DNA of 64,000 nucleotides from Chrysaora quinquecirrha (Eukaryota; Cnidaria; Scyphozoa; Semaeostomeae; Pelagiidae). The DNA lies in assembly GCA_014526335.1 (NCBI GenBank), contig JACTAT010000021.1:2120195-2184194 (forward strand). Direction: 5' to 3'. The notes below the pieces were generated by a model that saw only the letters and a list, made by a program, of their open reading frames with translations, was not told the origin of the DNA and did not search any database. The translations under genes were made by a program, and so were the position numbers. This document shows, one piece after another, positions 1 to 14,700 of this stretch. Numbering within the stretch: position 1 is the first letter of the stretch; each line of letters opens with the position of its first letter.

Positions 1-354
1 AGTCTTAAATTTCGGGGCAAATATTTGAAATAAGCACAACTTCCACAAAAGAAAACACAGGAAAGGTATAAATTAAAGACATTTTTTAATGACTTCAAGC
101 ACAAGACATTACAGAGTTTCACTGACCACTACGATACTGCAAACTCGTGACTCAATCTGACATGCACCCTTTCTCTCTGACAAGCCCCTCTTTCTCCGAT
201 AAGCCCCCCTCTCTCTGTGATAAACCCAACTCTCTCTGATAAGTGCAAACTAACGCAAACGTACCTATAGTAGATACACCATAAACTTTGTTTAAGTATT
301 ATTATTAACGGTTCAACAAAATGAACTGAAGAAAGGAGTATATAAAAATCTTAC

Positions 355-3300
355 GCCTTGTTTCCAGCTGGTAGTGTAAATTTATAAGCAGTGATATATC
401 TGATCGTCGCCATGATTAGATTCTGACTATTATCATTCAAAGGTGGCTTTTTTATTTGTACCAATAACTCTGTAAAGATGCTGTAAGAAAGAAGTGATGT
501 ATTTACGTAAAGCAGCAAAAAGATAAAATGAATATCAGTATCGCTTGCACACTTTCATAATAATAATAATAATCGACTTTATTTCTACTAATTGGGGACA
601 CTGTCAGTTATTACCCCAGAAATCTGGGTACTCATTTACCGACCTCGGAAGGATGGAGAGTTGAGTTGACTGCAGGCTTTTGGAAAGTGGTCCTGAAGAG
701 ATTCGAACCCACGATCTTACGATCGTGGGACGAGCGCCTTGACCACTCGGCCACACCACAAATAGATTTATTTATCTAGCAGAAAATCAATGGCATCTTA
801 ATATACACGGTGTTAAATTGCTTCACCGCAATTATCTCATGGCATATAATTTATTAATACCATGTACACTTTTCAATGAAAAATCGGCGATTTCGTTGAC
901 TCCCCAAAAACCCAATGATATTTATGTCATGCACACATTTGAGGGGGAAATGTGCCCCAAAAATTCTGTCTTCAAGGGAATCAAGTACGAGATTTAGGCT
1001 CTGGCCAAACAATCAAAAACTGTTTGTGACGTGGCCAAGCTGTCAAACATTGCTTGCAAAGCTAATCTCAAATGTTTAAACAACAATGTTTGATCCTTTG
1101 GCAAGGGCCTAACACAAGAACCTTATTATAGAAATGTCCTGTCATAAAGCTATCCCTAAATGCTAGGTATGTGCTTGAATAGCCATAATGCATTGTAATA
1201 CCATATCCTCCAGCTTTTTATTCTATGTTTTACATCAAACACAACAGAGGCAGAAAAGGTGAAGATGAAAATGGTCTGAATCTTACTTTTCAATTTCAGC
1301 ATCTGATAAAGGTCTTTTCAGTGCTCGTGATCGTAGCCTCAGAAACGTTGCAGTTTGCGATTCTTTAGCAATTATTATCTGATCTGATTTGTAAGTCTGG
1401 TGCAATCTAAAACAAGAAAAAATATGAAAAATTTCAAAAAATTAAAAGGCTTACTAATAGAAACGATTGATTGGTCCAAGTGGGTCGTTTATTCCCTTTG
1501 TCTTTCTGCAGTATCCTGTTAGCTGATTGGTGTTAAAAACACAATAACAATTCAGTTTCATTCTTCTGATTGGTGCATTTCGAAACGCACCTGGGTATAC
1601 ATTCTACCTAGTCAATTGTTTTGGTCTGTTTCTGACGTTCATACTCTGAGAAGTGTAAGACGAAAAGGCTTATCAGTATGCCCAAAGACGACTTTCCGTT
1701 TTCTATCGCAATTTTGAAGACTTCTAAAGACACAAAGAAGGCTAATATCCCACAAAGAACCAGTTTTAGCTACGAATATTACATAAGATGGATAGAGAAA
1801 GTATTATTTTTAACGATACTTACACAGCTCCGTTAGTTGGTGCAAATAAAGTGACATTAAATACTTTAGGATAAGCACCGGCCGTGGCTGTTTCTGGAGT
1901 CAATTGCAAATTAACAAATGCTTCAATCTGCGTAAAATAAAGTAAAAAATACGCTTTAACTACCAAAAAGGAAGTAAGCTGACTATTTACAGCTTGGCAA
2001 TTTAGGAGATATAGATGATAAAATAGAGAATGAAATAGAGGAAGACATAGCCAGACAAAATGAAAACCATAGACTTTAACACACCAAGAATATATTGGCA
2101 AATATATTGACCACTCTGAGTTTAACTACTTATACCACTCTTCTCAGTAGGTCTAAAAGGTTTGCACAAGTAGATACCCAAGCTTTTTATGAAATAACAG
2201 TGGTTTACCATTAACAGACAATTTATTGTAACTGCAAAAGTAAATATTCAATTTTCTTTATCAGAGCCTAATTTATCATAGTCTATAGATTTAACTGGAT
2301 ACCCTGGGCAAAAGGCAATAGAGTTCTGGGAAGAAGTTCTTTAGTTACGCATTTTACACAACATCAACTGTAACTATTAACTAGACTATTCCCAAAATTC
2401 TTAATAAAGACGAAGAGGTGGTTATTGGAAGGTTTTTGTTACTGTTTGTAAAGAGAGACCAAAAACCATCCCTTGTCTAAAAATCTACCCCTATATTTGT
2501 CACAAAATATAAATAAAAGCTATATATGGTATTATGCAAAACTTACACTTCCTTTAGAAAACTTGAGTTCTCCAGCAGCAGATACAAAATCTTTGTTTTC
2601 AACAGCAGGAGTCATTACGACACCACCTTCATTAATTACTGATATCAGAGACACGGTTTGGTAACGAACGGTTACATCTTTTAGTGTTCCATTGTAACGA
2701 CGAACGCGAAGCTGTTTGCTGCGATCACCATAATCAATGACTGGATAGCTATGGAAAGAGACAGATTATCAACATTATGAAGCAAAGTTATTGACAATAA
2801 GAGACTTAGCAAACAGACAGGTAGTCTTTCTACTTATTCTGTTAACGCTGGTCGGCGCTTAAGGCAGCTATACAGCGGGTAAAGACTTGTAGCTTGTGCC
2901 TCAAGATGGATATTCCATAAAGAATACACTGGTGTCCTGTACTCATCACCGATTTCGGATGGTTGGACAGTTAAGCTTACTGCAGGCTCATAAAACGTGA
3001 ACCAAATCGCAAACTTGACCAATCAGCAACAACACCCATTTTCTCCATCCTTAACATCCCAAACCTAGACCTCCTTGCCAGCGCCTCACAATACAGACCT
3101 GCAAACATACCGTACTTTCTCGAATGCGCTCCTTCCCTTGAATAAGCACCCTTCGGCCAGAGCTGCCAATCATGTCTCTCCCAAACACCCATTTGATAGT
3201 GCATTTACAAGCTCTGGATGGGATGAATGAAGATACACCCTTTTCCAGCTGCTGGAAATCTAACTTTGTCAGAACGTTGTTCACAATCTTGAATCATCGC

Positions 3301-5720
3301 CTACCATAACGTTGCCGTACTTGAAATATCATATTGGATTGGACTGACCCAGCAACTGGTAAACTGGTTTATGTTTATGTATAATAGCTTTATTAAAATT
3401 TCGTTACCTGTATTGTGAATCGAACCCGATTCTGCCAGCAGGATAATCACTGTCAGCGATTGAAACATTACAATATGAATAAAGAGACGAACCAGCTGAG
3501 GCTATTATTGCGCCATTTGCATTTGTTGTAAGATTGACATAGAACCACGAGGCAAACTCAGGAACCTAAAAATTGAGATCAATGAAAATCACAAAGATTC
3601 AAATGGGTTATAAAAATGGCTTTACATAGCAATGATTCTGAAGAATTTAATTTACATCACATAGCATAGGTATGGCTCGGTGAGATTCGCACGGGGAAAT
3701 GCGAGTGATGGCTGTCCGTGCATAACTTCCAGTACAAGAAGTGTATGGCATCTTGGTCTAACCAAGCTAACTGGCGGTATAAGGAGCTCACTGGTGTCTG
3801 GGTTCGAGTCCCAGCCACCGTTGTGTCGGAGCCAGGTCGAGGTCTCAAATAGTTAATCTGTAGGTGAGATCCTAGCGACTGGCGCTACACCATTTCAGCT
3901 TTCATTACCGACTGCACAACTATAACGCCTCGTAGAAAACAAACTGAAGCTGCTGTGACGTAGTGGCCTAATCGAGCTTTCTCGTGGTTTTAGAAGCTCA
4001 GCGAGGTCGGGTTCGAGCCCCAACTACAGCAGCGTCACAGCCAGGGTAAAGGTCTCGGTAAGTTAACCTACGGCTGAGATCCTAGCGACTGACGCTAAAT
4101 ACAACATTTCACCTTTCATCACCTACTGCATAACTACGATGCCTCGTACAAAACACGACTCTGCAATAGAGCAACAACTATCAGATGTCTACAGATGGTG
4201 AAGGATCTCATACGGATGAGTGCTCTTTCAAATCTTTTAACATTTACTATAGCCATGGTAGCGTCACAGCCAGGGTCGAGGTCTCTATTAGGTAATCTAC
4301 TATTGAAATCCCAGCCACTGGGCGCTCAATACATCATTTTCACCTTCACCTCCACCTTAAAACCAAGAAAACAGCTTTTTTTGTAGACAGAAAGAGTTTG
4401 TTTCCACTAATATTCCTTCAAGTGAAATATCGAGGTTGATAGCTTCAAAGGTTAAAATTATAAATTATACCGTGTCTCTCTTTAACATGACAGTAATTGA
4501 TGACGTTGATTTGCCAGCAGCAAATGATGTATTCCCGGATGTGTGAGCCAATTGATTTTCAAGATTTATATTCGGAGACCATGCATTCCATTTGACTTCT
4601 ATCAGTTCTGCAGAACCTTTGATTCTTTGCAATGGAATGGTAACTGTTGATCAAAGAAAAATAGACATATGTGAATGATATGAATCATGAATAGCAAACA
4701 ATGGGATCGTTTTTTCCATGTGTGGCATACCAAAATAGAGGGTATTCGAACCCAAGACTGCATTAGCTGAGAGCTACTCATGAAGAGTATATAAATGTAT
4801 GGATGTATCGTGTTGAAGAAGGCCAACATAGCCGAAACACAAGAAGTCCAAACGGGAGGAGAGCCGTGGGCTGTATGACTTGGGGAGAGTTACTCAACGA
4901 TTTCATTGAGCTCTCTGGTGGTCATGAAGTCCTGGTTTCAATCCTATCTATTGTGGTATGCCACTTGTGGGAAAATCTATCCTAGTGTTAGCCATTCATG
5001 ACAAATATATATTAATATGTATGGTCCTCAAGAAGGCTGAATATAGCTGAAACGCAGAAAAAGTCATACGACGAGAGCCTTTGGCTATGACATGGAGAAT
5101 TACTCAATGATTTCATTGAGGTCTATAGCTCAATGGCATCTTCGTTGGCTATTATTATCATGTAGTCTTTGATTCAAATGCCATTAAATGACATTCATTG
5201 AAAAATCCTGTCATAATATGAATTTACTGAGAACATTTGGTGCCTATTACAAATAAGGAACCTATTTTAAAAAAGTACAAAAGATTATGAATACCTTGCG
5301 CTGAGTTATCCTCATTGATAGACGATTTGGCCACTGAAAACCCAATTTCACCATTCCACAGACCATTTCCATCAATAGTGATAACAGAATAAGCCTAACA
5401 AAATCACATCATTATAACAAATGAGTAGATTATCTTTGTGCTATTCAGTGGACTTTTAGCTAAGCACAGAGACATACATATACGGGGAAACATAGCGAGT
5501 CTATGTACGAGAAGTATATCAATCATCTCTCTATAAAGATTTGGCACTTAATGCCTAGAAAACATACTTGCATATTTTCAGCAATCGTTGGCAATCTAGC
5601 TCCACCAGTTGCATTCGTAATAACAACGATAATCTGTTCTGCAGGTTCTGATAAAGAATCTTGCAAAATCGTCAAGTTTATTGATTTGATTTGTCCTCCT
5701 GCTGGAATTGTGTTTAGTTC
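355..5720 (-). CDS. ADGRV1: ADGRV1 exons 60-67: last repeats in the window
   Basis: Exons are 5568-5720, 5295-5394, 4471-4607, 3408-3565, 2547-2748, 1824-1927, 1287-1406 and 355-480; every phase closes. Exons 60-61 read QDSLSEPAEQIIVVI and GLWNGEIGFSVAKS; exon 63 reads ADSDYPAGRIGFDS; exon 64 RRYNGTLKDVTVRYQ and AAGELKFSKGS; exon 65 ATAGAYPKVFNVTLFAP. These are Calx-beta-like but divergent. Exons 66-67 (RSRALKRPLSDAEIE; LIMATIRYITAYKF) I cannot place in a named domain. Exon 67 ends in phase 2 with a good donor, so the gene continues left. Confidence 0.83.
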
Positions 5721-8700
5721 CTAAAATAGATAGAGAAAATAAAGGTTTGGCTAAACTAGGAGACATATTAGAGTGGACAAATGCGAGTGGGTAACGAGCG
5801 ACATGACCATAGAGTTGCGGAGACAATAAATGTTTCTGTGGTCTCCCAGAAACATTTGCGTGTCTCTCGCTGCAAATTTTGTCGCGCACAACAAAGTTTC
5901 GAAGCTGACTAAACTGGGTGACATCGAGAGAGCGTGTCATGCACGACAATGTCTCCTTGTTTAGCCATGAGATTGCGGGGTTACATTGAAGGGCAGAATC
6001 AATTCTTGTCATCAGGAGAAAGCTAGGTGCTGTGACAATCTAAGAAAAGATGAAAGAAGCAAGATTAAGACGGTATGGACATGTCATGAGAAGCGAATAA
6101 GAAAGTTCAATAAGACAATCAGTGGAGAGAAAGGTTGAAGGAAGAAGACGTAGAGGAAGATCAAGGAAGAGATGGAGTGACATGCTTGAAAAGGAATTAA
6201 GACTGAATAAAGACAAACCTGGAAAGTGATTTCCTGATGTAAAGGTAAATAATCTTGACTTGGTTTCAATGCTGAGGCTGCTTTAGTTCTTGATGCAAGT
6301 GCCACTTTGATTGGTGAATTTGATGGTAAACTGTTTAGCACTTCTGTCTGCCATGGCTCACCTCCACCGATCGATCGCACAAGAACTGTTGATGTACTGA
6401 AGACACCACTGCTTCGCTTTAAATTCAATGTAACATATTTTGATGATTCTTGAGTTGTTTTACTAGTTGACTGCGCTGTGAAGCTGATTATGCCAAATGG
6501 ACTGTCGTTATCGCGGATTGTTATTGTTGATCTCCTATTTGTTGACAGTCGAGGAGATTTAGCTGGGGATAAACGAAAGAAGCCAATCAGATGAGATGAG
6601 ATCAGTTTGGATCCGATCAAATCAGATCAGATTAGATTAGATCAGATCAGATTAGATCAGATTAGCTGAGATTAGATCAGATAAGATTAAATCAGATAAG
6701 ATATAATCAGATCAGATCAGATCAGATTATACCAGATCAGATCAGATTAGATTATATTAGACCAATTTAAATCAGATCAGATCAGATCAGACCAGATAAG
6801 ATTAGATCAGATAAGATCAGATCAGATCAGATCAGATCAGATCAGATCAGGCTAGATTCTGAGATTTTATCAGATCAGCTCAAATCAGATCAGATCAGAC
6901 CAGATCAGACCAGACCAGATCAGATCAGATCAGATCAGATCAGATCACAACAGATCAGATCAGATCAAACCAATCACTCAGAATACTTACAAGACAGACT
7001 TGCTGATGAAGGAATCACTTGAACTGATGTTAGCTGAACATAAAATACTTCATCTTTTTCTGGCAATGGATTTGAATCATCAATCGTGTTGATGTGAATG
7101 GTCGCAGTTGATTGGCCTTCATTCATATCAACATACGTAGACACTGGTGTGAAATCAACGTTTTCTGTTGCTGCATTTGCTCCAGTGTATTTCTGAGTTT
7201 CGTAATTAACTCGAATTCTTCCCATTGTGCTTAAAAGACGTCTGATTTCAAGTGATGCCTGGAAAAACAAAGCAAATTTATAATATAACTGTAAAAATTA
7301 CTGCAGATTGACATGAATTCATTTGACGAAGCATATTTCGAGGGAAAATCGTCCCCTTCGGAACTAAATAGCTTAAAGTCACCAGCTCTCTGTAGATGAA
7401 CATCCATACACTTCCAAAGGATACACATATAAAGATATATATTGCAGTAATAAAGGCTTTATATTGCTTAAACACAGAAAGCAAACAAACACGAGCTGGG
7501 TGTTATGACTTGTAGAGTTTGTCAGATTTTTAGCATTTGTACTGTAATGAACATTGCATGCTTCCCACAGAGGTTTCAAAAGAGATTAATGTCTCAAAAA
7601 CGACACCAATAATTATGATAACAAAAACTGAGAAATTAAACCAACCCTGTTTCCTTCTGTTACAGTTAGCGATCGAGAACTCTGAGCAATTTCAATCAAA
7701 CCATGAACATCAACTATGGCTGTATTTGAGGCGCCAATTCTAGGCATGGCAGTTTGACCAGCACCCGATGACACATAACTCAGGTACACAGCGTATATCA
7801 AATTGTTTTGAAGTACAGATGGCACAGATACCTGGAAAGCAATAAAAACTAATACATCTACCCATCTACATAGATAAATCAACAACCTCAATGTTGAGGG
7901 CTCCGCTGATGAAATACGATTAGTCACTGTATGTACAGCCGTTTAACAAAACTTGGTTTAGTCAATAAATCTCATTGTGGAACCAAGATGCATAGTGATC
8001 AAAAAAGGGAATCGTTGTGAAACATAGTCAAACACTTTCTGTCTGACATTAAAGTATGGATCTGAAAAATTTAACTTGAGAAGCCACAACACCTACCGTA
8101 TTTTCTCGAATAAGCATCCTCCCTTGAATCAGTGGGGCAGGCAAGGGGCGATGGGGGTAGTTGCCCCCCCTAATCATCACCAAGATGGATTTTGTATTTA
8201 GAGCAAGTCTGATGTAAAAGTGTCGCAGGGTACGACTTGGTTATTCATTCTTAAAACCACGCCCTGTATTTTCTTGAAAATACCCTTTTGCAGTTCCAAT
8301 GTAGGAAGTCTGGCTATGCCACTGCCTCAAATAAGCAACCCCTTTAGATTGAGCTGCTTATCAGGTTGTTCATATCCTAGACATTCTTTTAATAGTGTGT
8401 GTGCAAGGTCCTGATTGCAGGAATGAAGAGACACCTTTTGCAAGTTACTGCAAAGCATACTATTGGCCAGAACGTTCGTTTATTCATATAATTGCTACTC
8501 TGTGACATGGATTATGCAGGTAATATTCGATAAAATATGGTAAGCAATGCCTAATGACAGAATCCCCCAGTTAATTGCTTCAGGACATATCGAAAAATAT
8601 ACAAGCAAATTTTTCAAACGTTTTGATCTACGTAATCTCCCCACCAGCGACTGTTCCTTACAACAAAAAGGGGCCTATCAACATACCCAAGTAACAATTG

Positions 8701-11700
8701 GGTAACAGGGAAATACACTAAACAGTGTGCCAGGAAGATTCCGTCTTGATTTTTGCCTGCAATTTTGTTTAGTTGCAGTAATTAATGAAATATTTCTGAG
8801 ATAATCTTCTAGCTCTTCTTCAGTTTAGAAAAAAGAATTAGAAGATTATCTTAGAGAAAATTAAAAATGAATGAATTTCTGATGATAAATGAATTTTAAA
8901 AATGCTTACTTTGAAAGAAAATGATTTGCTTCTTTCGCCTTGTACAAACGACAATGATCCAGAAGAAGGATTGATGGTTCCAATTGTAAAACTGCCACGT
9001 GGATACCCTGATCTCCAATTGACTGAAAATCCTCCAAATAATCCATGTCGAGTTACAATAACATTTGTTACATCCAAAGCTGCAAATGAAAGAATTATCG
9101 ACTTAATATCAGTTAATTTCATCTTTGCAACATTTCAACGACGTTAATACAAAAGAAATGGTTTTCATTTGAAGCTCTAAAAGGCTGAAAAAAGTTAACG
9201 AATGACCTACATTACAGCCTTCCCAACCAAAAACATTTCATAGGACTCATTAGGAAAAAAAAGAAAATTTCATGAAGAAAGCCTAGCTTAAAACTGATTT
9301 TGAACAAGTTCAAGAGAGATTTTCAGGCAAAAGGGAATAGGAAAGGAATAGGATTGGAGCTGAATATGGTATTCTCTTGTATTTTTTTACATAAACTTAG
9401 ATTTGTTTTGTAACTTTATTATAACTTTAATTTAGCGGCCCAAGCCTGATAAGCCCTGCTTTTCTTGGGCGGCGTAAAACACACTATTTTGCCTTAATTT
9501 GTATCTCATACATTAATTGTTATTCATCATAAGTGGGCTACCACAATTGTTATAATTGCCTTGGCTGGGAATCGAACCAGTGACCTTCTGGACAACAAGC
9601 CAGTTGACTACTCCATTGCACTAAACAGTGCAATGAAGTAGCCAGCCCAACTCGAGGTCCTTCCAGCCACAGGTCTCCTCCACAGCCAAGGGGTTTCTTT
9701 TGTGTTTCGGCTTAAAGCCTTCATCAGAGCATAGAACATATAGTGAACTGAACATACATTAATTGTGTGTTTTACAAATGAAATTGAATTGAATTGAATT
9801 GGTGTGACAGTTATTCCTTAAATGATCATTTGAGATCGTCCAAGGGTTTGACTCTTTCAAGTAAATCTTCATGCAGCAAATCATTTATGTAGTCAAGAAT
9901 TGACTTGTACTAAGGGACCGTCTCAAATTATTCGTTTCATTTTGGTACGAATTGGTACGAATTGATTCGTACCAATTGCGTTCCGTGAAACGATTTAATT
10001 CGTTTCCTGCAAAAAAATGAAACGAATTTGGTACGAATTTGGTACGAATTGGAAGGAATTTGGTACGATTTGGTACGAATTTGGTACGAATTTGGTACGA
10101 ATTGGTACGAATTTGGTACGAATTTGGTACGAATTTGGATGAATTAGCGTGAATTGGTACGAATTTGAAACGCATTTGGTACGGATTTGAAACGAATTTC
10201 AACTCAATTCATTTTTTTGCAGAATAAAAGTTTACATCGTACTTCATTTTCTACTTATAAATTTTTTTTACGTGACCCAAGAAAATGCAAAGGGGCTGGA
10301 GCCGCTTAAAAGAGCAAGAGTCAATTGACTATTATGAAAAAACCAAACGAACCAAACCATCTTATAAAATTAACATACACACTTTTTTTTATAAGAATAA
10401 TCCTAATTTTTGCCAAGGCTTGAACTTTTCTATTGTTATTCTTAAATTTCCATTGTTCTTTGGCAATTTTGAGCCTGAATATTCTTATAGACTGCATTCT
10501 TATAAAAAAAGTGTGTATCATAGAAATATAAGTTTTCAAGACCCTGTCAAGCTGCTCACAATTAATTATCGCATCTTACTAATTGTGTTCCAATCTCATG
10601 CTGCAAATTACAACATGTTGTCAGCTTTTCACAAAAGAGGCGACGACGATTTCCTTCTGATTTTGTTTAAAGCAAGCGTGTTATCAGGGACTCAAGCTGG
10701 AATGGAAGACTCGCAGTGAGAAGACTGGGTCGAGATCGGTAGAGATCTTATTTGTGGCCACTAAAAATCTCCTATCTTTACTTCTGTATTATTGAAAACG
10801 ATAATTTGGCTTGCAATTTTCTCCTTATCTGAGTTGTGGGTTGTCAGCGCTAGATTTTTACTTGAAGGATATTATGAAGCGTGAAGCGTATTGAGAAATT
10901 ATAAACTTCGTTCACCACCTTGAAGCATCATGGAAGCTGCCGTCGTACACAACAGTGATAACGATAGCGATCTTGATTGGATTTTTACGAGTTGTGGAGG
11001 AATTGAAATCGAATTGAAACGAATTTGGTACGAAATTGGAACGAATTGGAATGAATATTGGGTACGAAAGTGAAACGAATTTAGTACGAATTTGGTACGA
11101 ATTGAAACGAATTTGGTACGAATTGAAACGAATTTGGTACGAATTTGGTACGAATTGGTACGAATTTGGTACGAATTTGGTACGAATTTTGAGTGAATTG
11201 GTACGAATTAATTCGTACCATCCCTGTAAAAATTCGTACCAAATTTGTATAATTGTACGAATTTTCGAAACGAATTTGGAACGAATATTTGGAGACGGCC
11301 CCTAAATGAAAGACTAAATAAATACAGTAAGTCACCGTTTTAAGAAACAGCAGTTTTGGATACAGCCTATGTACAATTGTTTTAACAACTGAGACAGGCG
11401 ACAGCATTTTCTTTTCTGTTTCTTAAAAGTGGGAACTTTCTGCAATCAAGAATGATTTCGAAAAAGCAAATATACATACATTCTGTAGCAGTGACCATAC
11501 GAGAATTGCTATCAAATTGCAAAATAGAATTAGCAGCGGCCTCTGGGATAATGATGATGATTGCAGGCGATGCGGAATCTACTGCTGGAGCCATTGAAGA
11601 GACTAAAACGAAATCGATAAAAGAAAAGGAAAATTAATTAAAGATACAAGCTGTGAATAGGCAAATCAATAAACATCATAACTGAACAATTGAGTTATGA

Positions 11701-14700
11701 TAAAATACCTGAAGTCAACATTGTTACACTCTGAAGCTGAATACTGAAGTTTGCTCCAAATTCAAGAAAACGTCCTGATGGAATACTGAAGGATGCTTTT
11801 GCCTGAAAATCGATGTAAAATTTACTGAAAACTTAAAAGATTTATGATTTTAAGAAAACTTTAAACAAAATTTCATTGTCCAGATAAAGTAGTGGTACAC
11901 AGTAGCGGAACAAGAAACGCTCGAAAGAAGACAAGACGATAGGTGCCAAAAAGAGCGGGAGAAGGGTGTGACAATACCTCTCTAATATAACAAGTAAATA
12001 AATTAAGAAGAAAATAGTCCATAAAATAAATTATGATCCCTTGATCGGAAAGTACGTTCATGCTCCTAGAACGAAAGTTGAAGAATGCTGACTTAAAAGT
12101 GGTTTAAAGCTTTAGGCCAGGCAAAGGAAACATAGTTGTACCTCCGAGATTAGAGATTTGTAATCTGACAATAATTAAAGGAATTTTATACAACAACATG
12201 CAGAAAAAGCTTGAAATCGAACGTATCCATGTTTAATTTCAATTTTTGGTGGTAATGAAAACAGACTTTTTAACACTAACATGAAGCAAACTGAGATATT
12301 GAATTATGGACATATGAGCTAGCAGCAGCCTCTATTTTAAATGCGAGTTATAGAGTGTAGATGGATGTCCAGCAATATAACTGCAAAAAAGGTTTGACAA
12401 GGAAAGTCGAAGATGTAATACAAATAAATATAAACGTACTTGATTTTGTCCTGCAGCAAAAGTGACACTCGTTGAATCAGTTGTGCTATCGCCAGAATAT
12501 TGCAGCCGAATGTTTGCTTGTACTGAACCAATGGTTCCTTTTTGTCTTTCAACAGTGAAATGCAGCGTACGGGCAAGACTGCTGACATTAAACTCAAATC
12601 TTTTATCAGCTTCAATAAGTCTGAATAACCCATGTGGATAATCATTTGCCCTAAAAAATAAGAAATTCGAGGATTTTAGGAAAAGCTAAGCTTAGCCCTG
12701 AACTAAAGAGAATTGAGAACGTTGAGTAATGAGTTGGAGCTATGGTTACATGGTTACATGGTGCATTATTCATCCACAACTAGTGTCGCAACGCCTCTGT
12801 GAAACAAAGTGTTGCCCTATAGCCTCAGTGTTGCCCTATAGCCTCGTGCAACACGCCACAACTAGTCTGCATGCCTTTGAGCAAAGACAGCAAAATTCAT
12901 ACACAAAACAGAAATGCGTTTAAAGCATAGCATGCACCATGGCCTTGTGGCTAAGGATACTATTGATAATGCCAATTGTCATAAGTCCATAAAAGTCACG
13001 TCTTCAAAAAATAAAAACGAATACAGAGTAAATATATTCAAACTTATCAAGGCAGTTTATGACAAGGTATTGAAACAGGTATTCAAGATAGGAGATGATA
13101 ATCACCACTTATCATGACAATCCCTTGATATTTATTGGGGCAACGTGTCGGGAGAGACCCGTCTCCAATCAACAGGCAATGATGTTTCACACCTTTCGAT
13201 CCAACCTATGCAATGAATAAGAGAGAAACCACGTTTCTCAGACTATGATATAAATTCATGGTAGCTACTTACAGAATTGTGAAGTTGATACTTCTTCTTG
13301 CTGAATTTAATTCTGCACCGTTATCAACAGAAACAAGATCGACTTTATAAACCTCGTTTAGTTCTGGTAAATCATCTGCCATTATATCAATTAAAATATA
13401 CTTCTTCGTATCTCCATTTAAAAAGCTCAGAGTGGTATTAGAAACTCCTTTTATATCTTGTCCAATAGATCCTGATGATGATGAAATTGTCCATGTCAAC
13501 TATAAGAAAAACAAATAGATTACTGTCAAAGAAAGGCGAAGTTTTCTATATTCAAACACTGATCCATGCTTGCAAATGCATCACAAAATGAATCACGCTT
13601 AGCATGAGCATAATAACACGACCACAATGGTCGTGATCATGAGGATGAACATCATAGTAATGCTTGTTTCACTAAAAATGATGAAGACGAGGATGATTAC
13701 AATTGTGACAGTGAAGATTATGAAGATGTAGATGATGATCATTGTGATGATGATGATGATGATGATTATGATAATGATGCTTGTGATGATGATGATGATC
13801 ACAATGATGACAAAAATGATGATGATGATGATTAAGATGATGGCGATGAAGATCATGATCATAAAAATTATACAGTATATCCAAACTATAGTCGACTCAC
13901 ATGTACGATTCCGGTAGTTCCTTCATTACGTAATACAGGTATCACTATCTGCAGTGATCCTGACTGTGGTTCATTGATACTGGTACTTGGAGTAACAATT
14001 CCTTCAAAAGAGAACAATCCATTTGGGTGGCCTTTTTTCAGAATGGTTATTGTCACATTCACAGCACTGTGATCCAACGCAGCACCACCAGAGGCACTAT
14101 AAACATTCAACACAAACTTCTCTTCTGGTTCTTGAGGTCCTAAAATCAAACAAATAGTTCTGTAAATGTGAATTTTAACTCAAACAAATAAATCTAATGG
14201 CAAGTTCTCTCTGAAGAAGCATACCACAATGGATGGAATAGGAGATTTGCCTGCATAATCAGAAAGATTTCGTCCGTTACACTGAGCTTAGAGCTCAACG
14301 AAATAACTAACAGTCACTCTCAAACTAGCACTCCCTAAAGCTGTATTCCCATTTAGCGGTTCTGCTTCGACTATTCCACTGCTATCTATTTTACAAGGAC
14401 ATACATTCTTTTAAGTCCTTCCTTCACTAGCAAATACAAGGCTAGTTTTTCAACCAATAGCATACCAAAGTTGGTGCGATTTGAGCTTGGACCGCATGAA
14501 CAGAGAGCTGACATGCATTCAACCTTAGGAAAAGAGCTCAGCGAAAGGCTCTCAAATCACATCTAGGTTTGTGCTCTGGTTATGCATCCTTCAACAGACC
14601 CACGCGTTATTTAAGTATTCTCTCATCTGACAGAAATGTTGTTGAAATTTTTGCACTTAATTTACAAGTAAAACTAATTTACCTCCAAATGGCAGCACTG

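Noticed and set aside
690..768. Minus-strand tRNA gene
   Set aside because: A and B boxes are present but the acceptor stem does not pair and there is no clear anticodon loop; the sequence continues into a repeated body, so it is a SINE.
5596..6012. A 138-codon minus-strand open frame
   Set aside because: It fuses exon 60, read in the wrong frame, with a family B MITE; no conserved domain.
10285..10719. A 144-codon open frame inside the 9.9-11.3 kb element
   Set aside because: It runs through a foldback repeat, has no family resemblance and lies in AT-rich sequence; no transposase motif is visible.
13599..13917. Poly-Ile, poly-His and poly-Met frames
   Set aside because: They arise from the GAT trinucleotide array.
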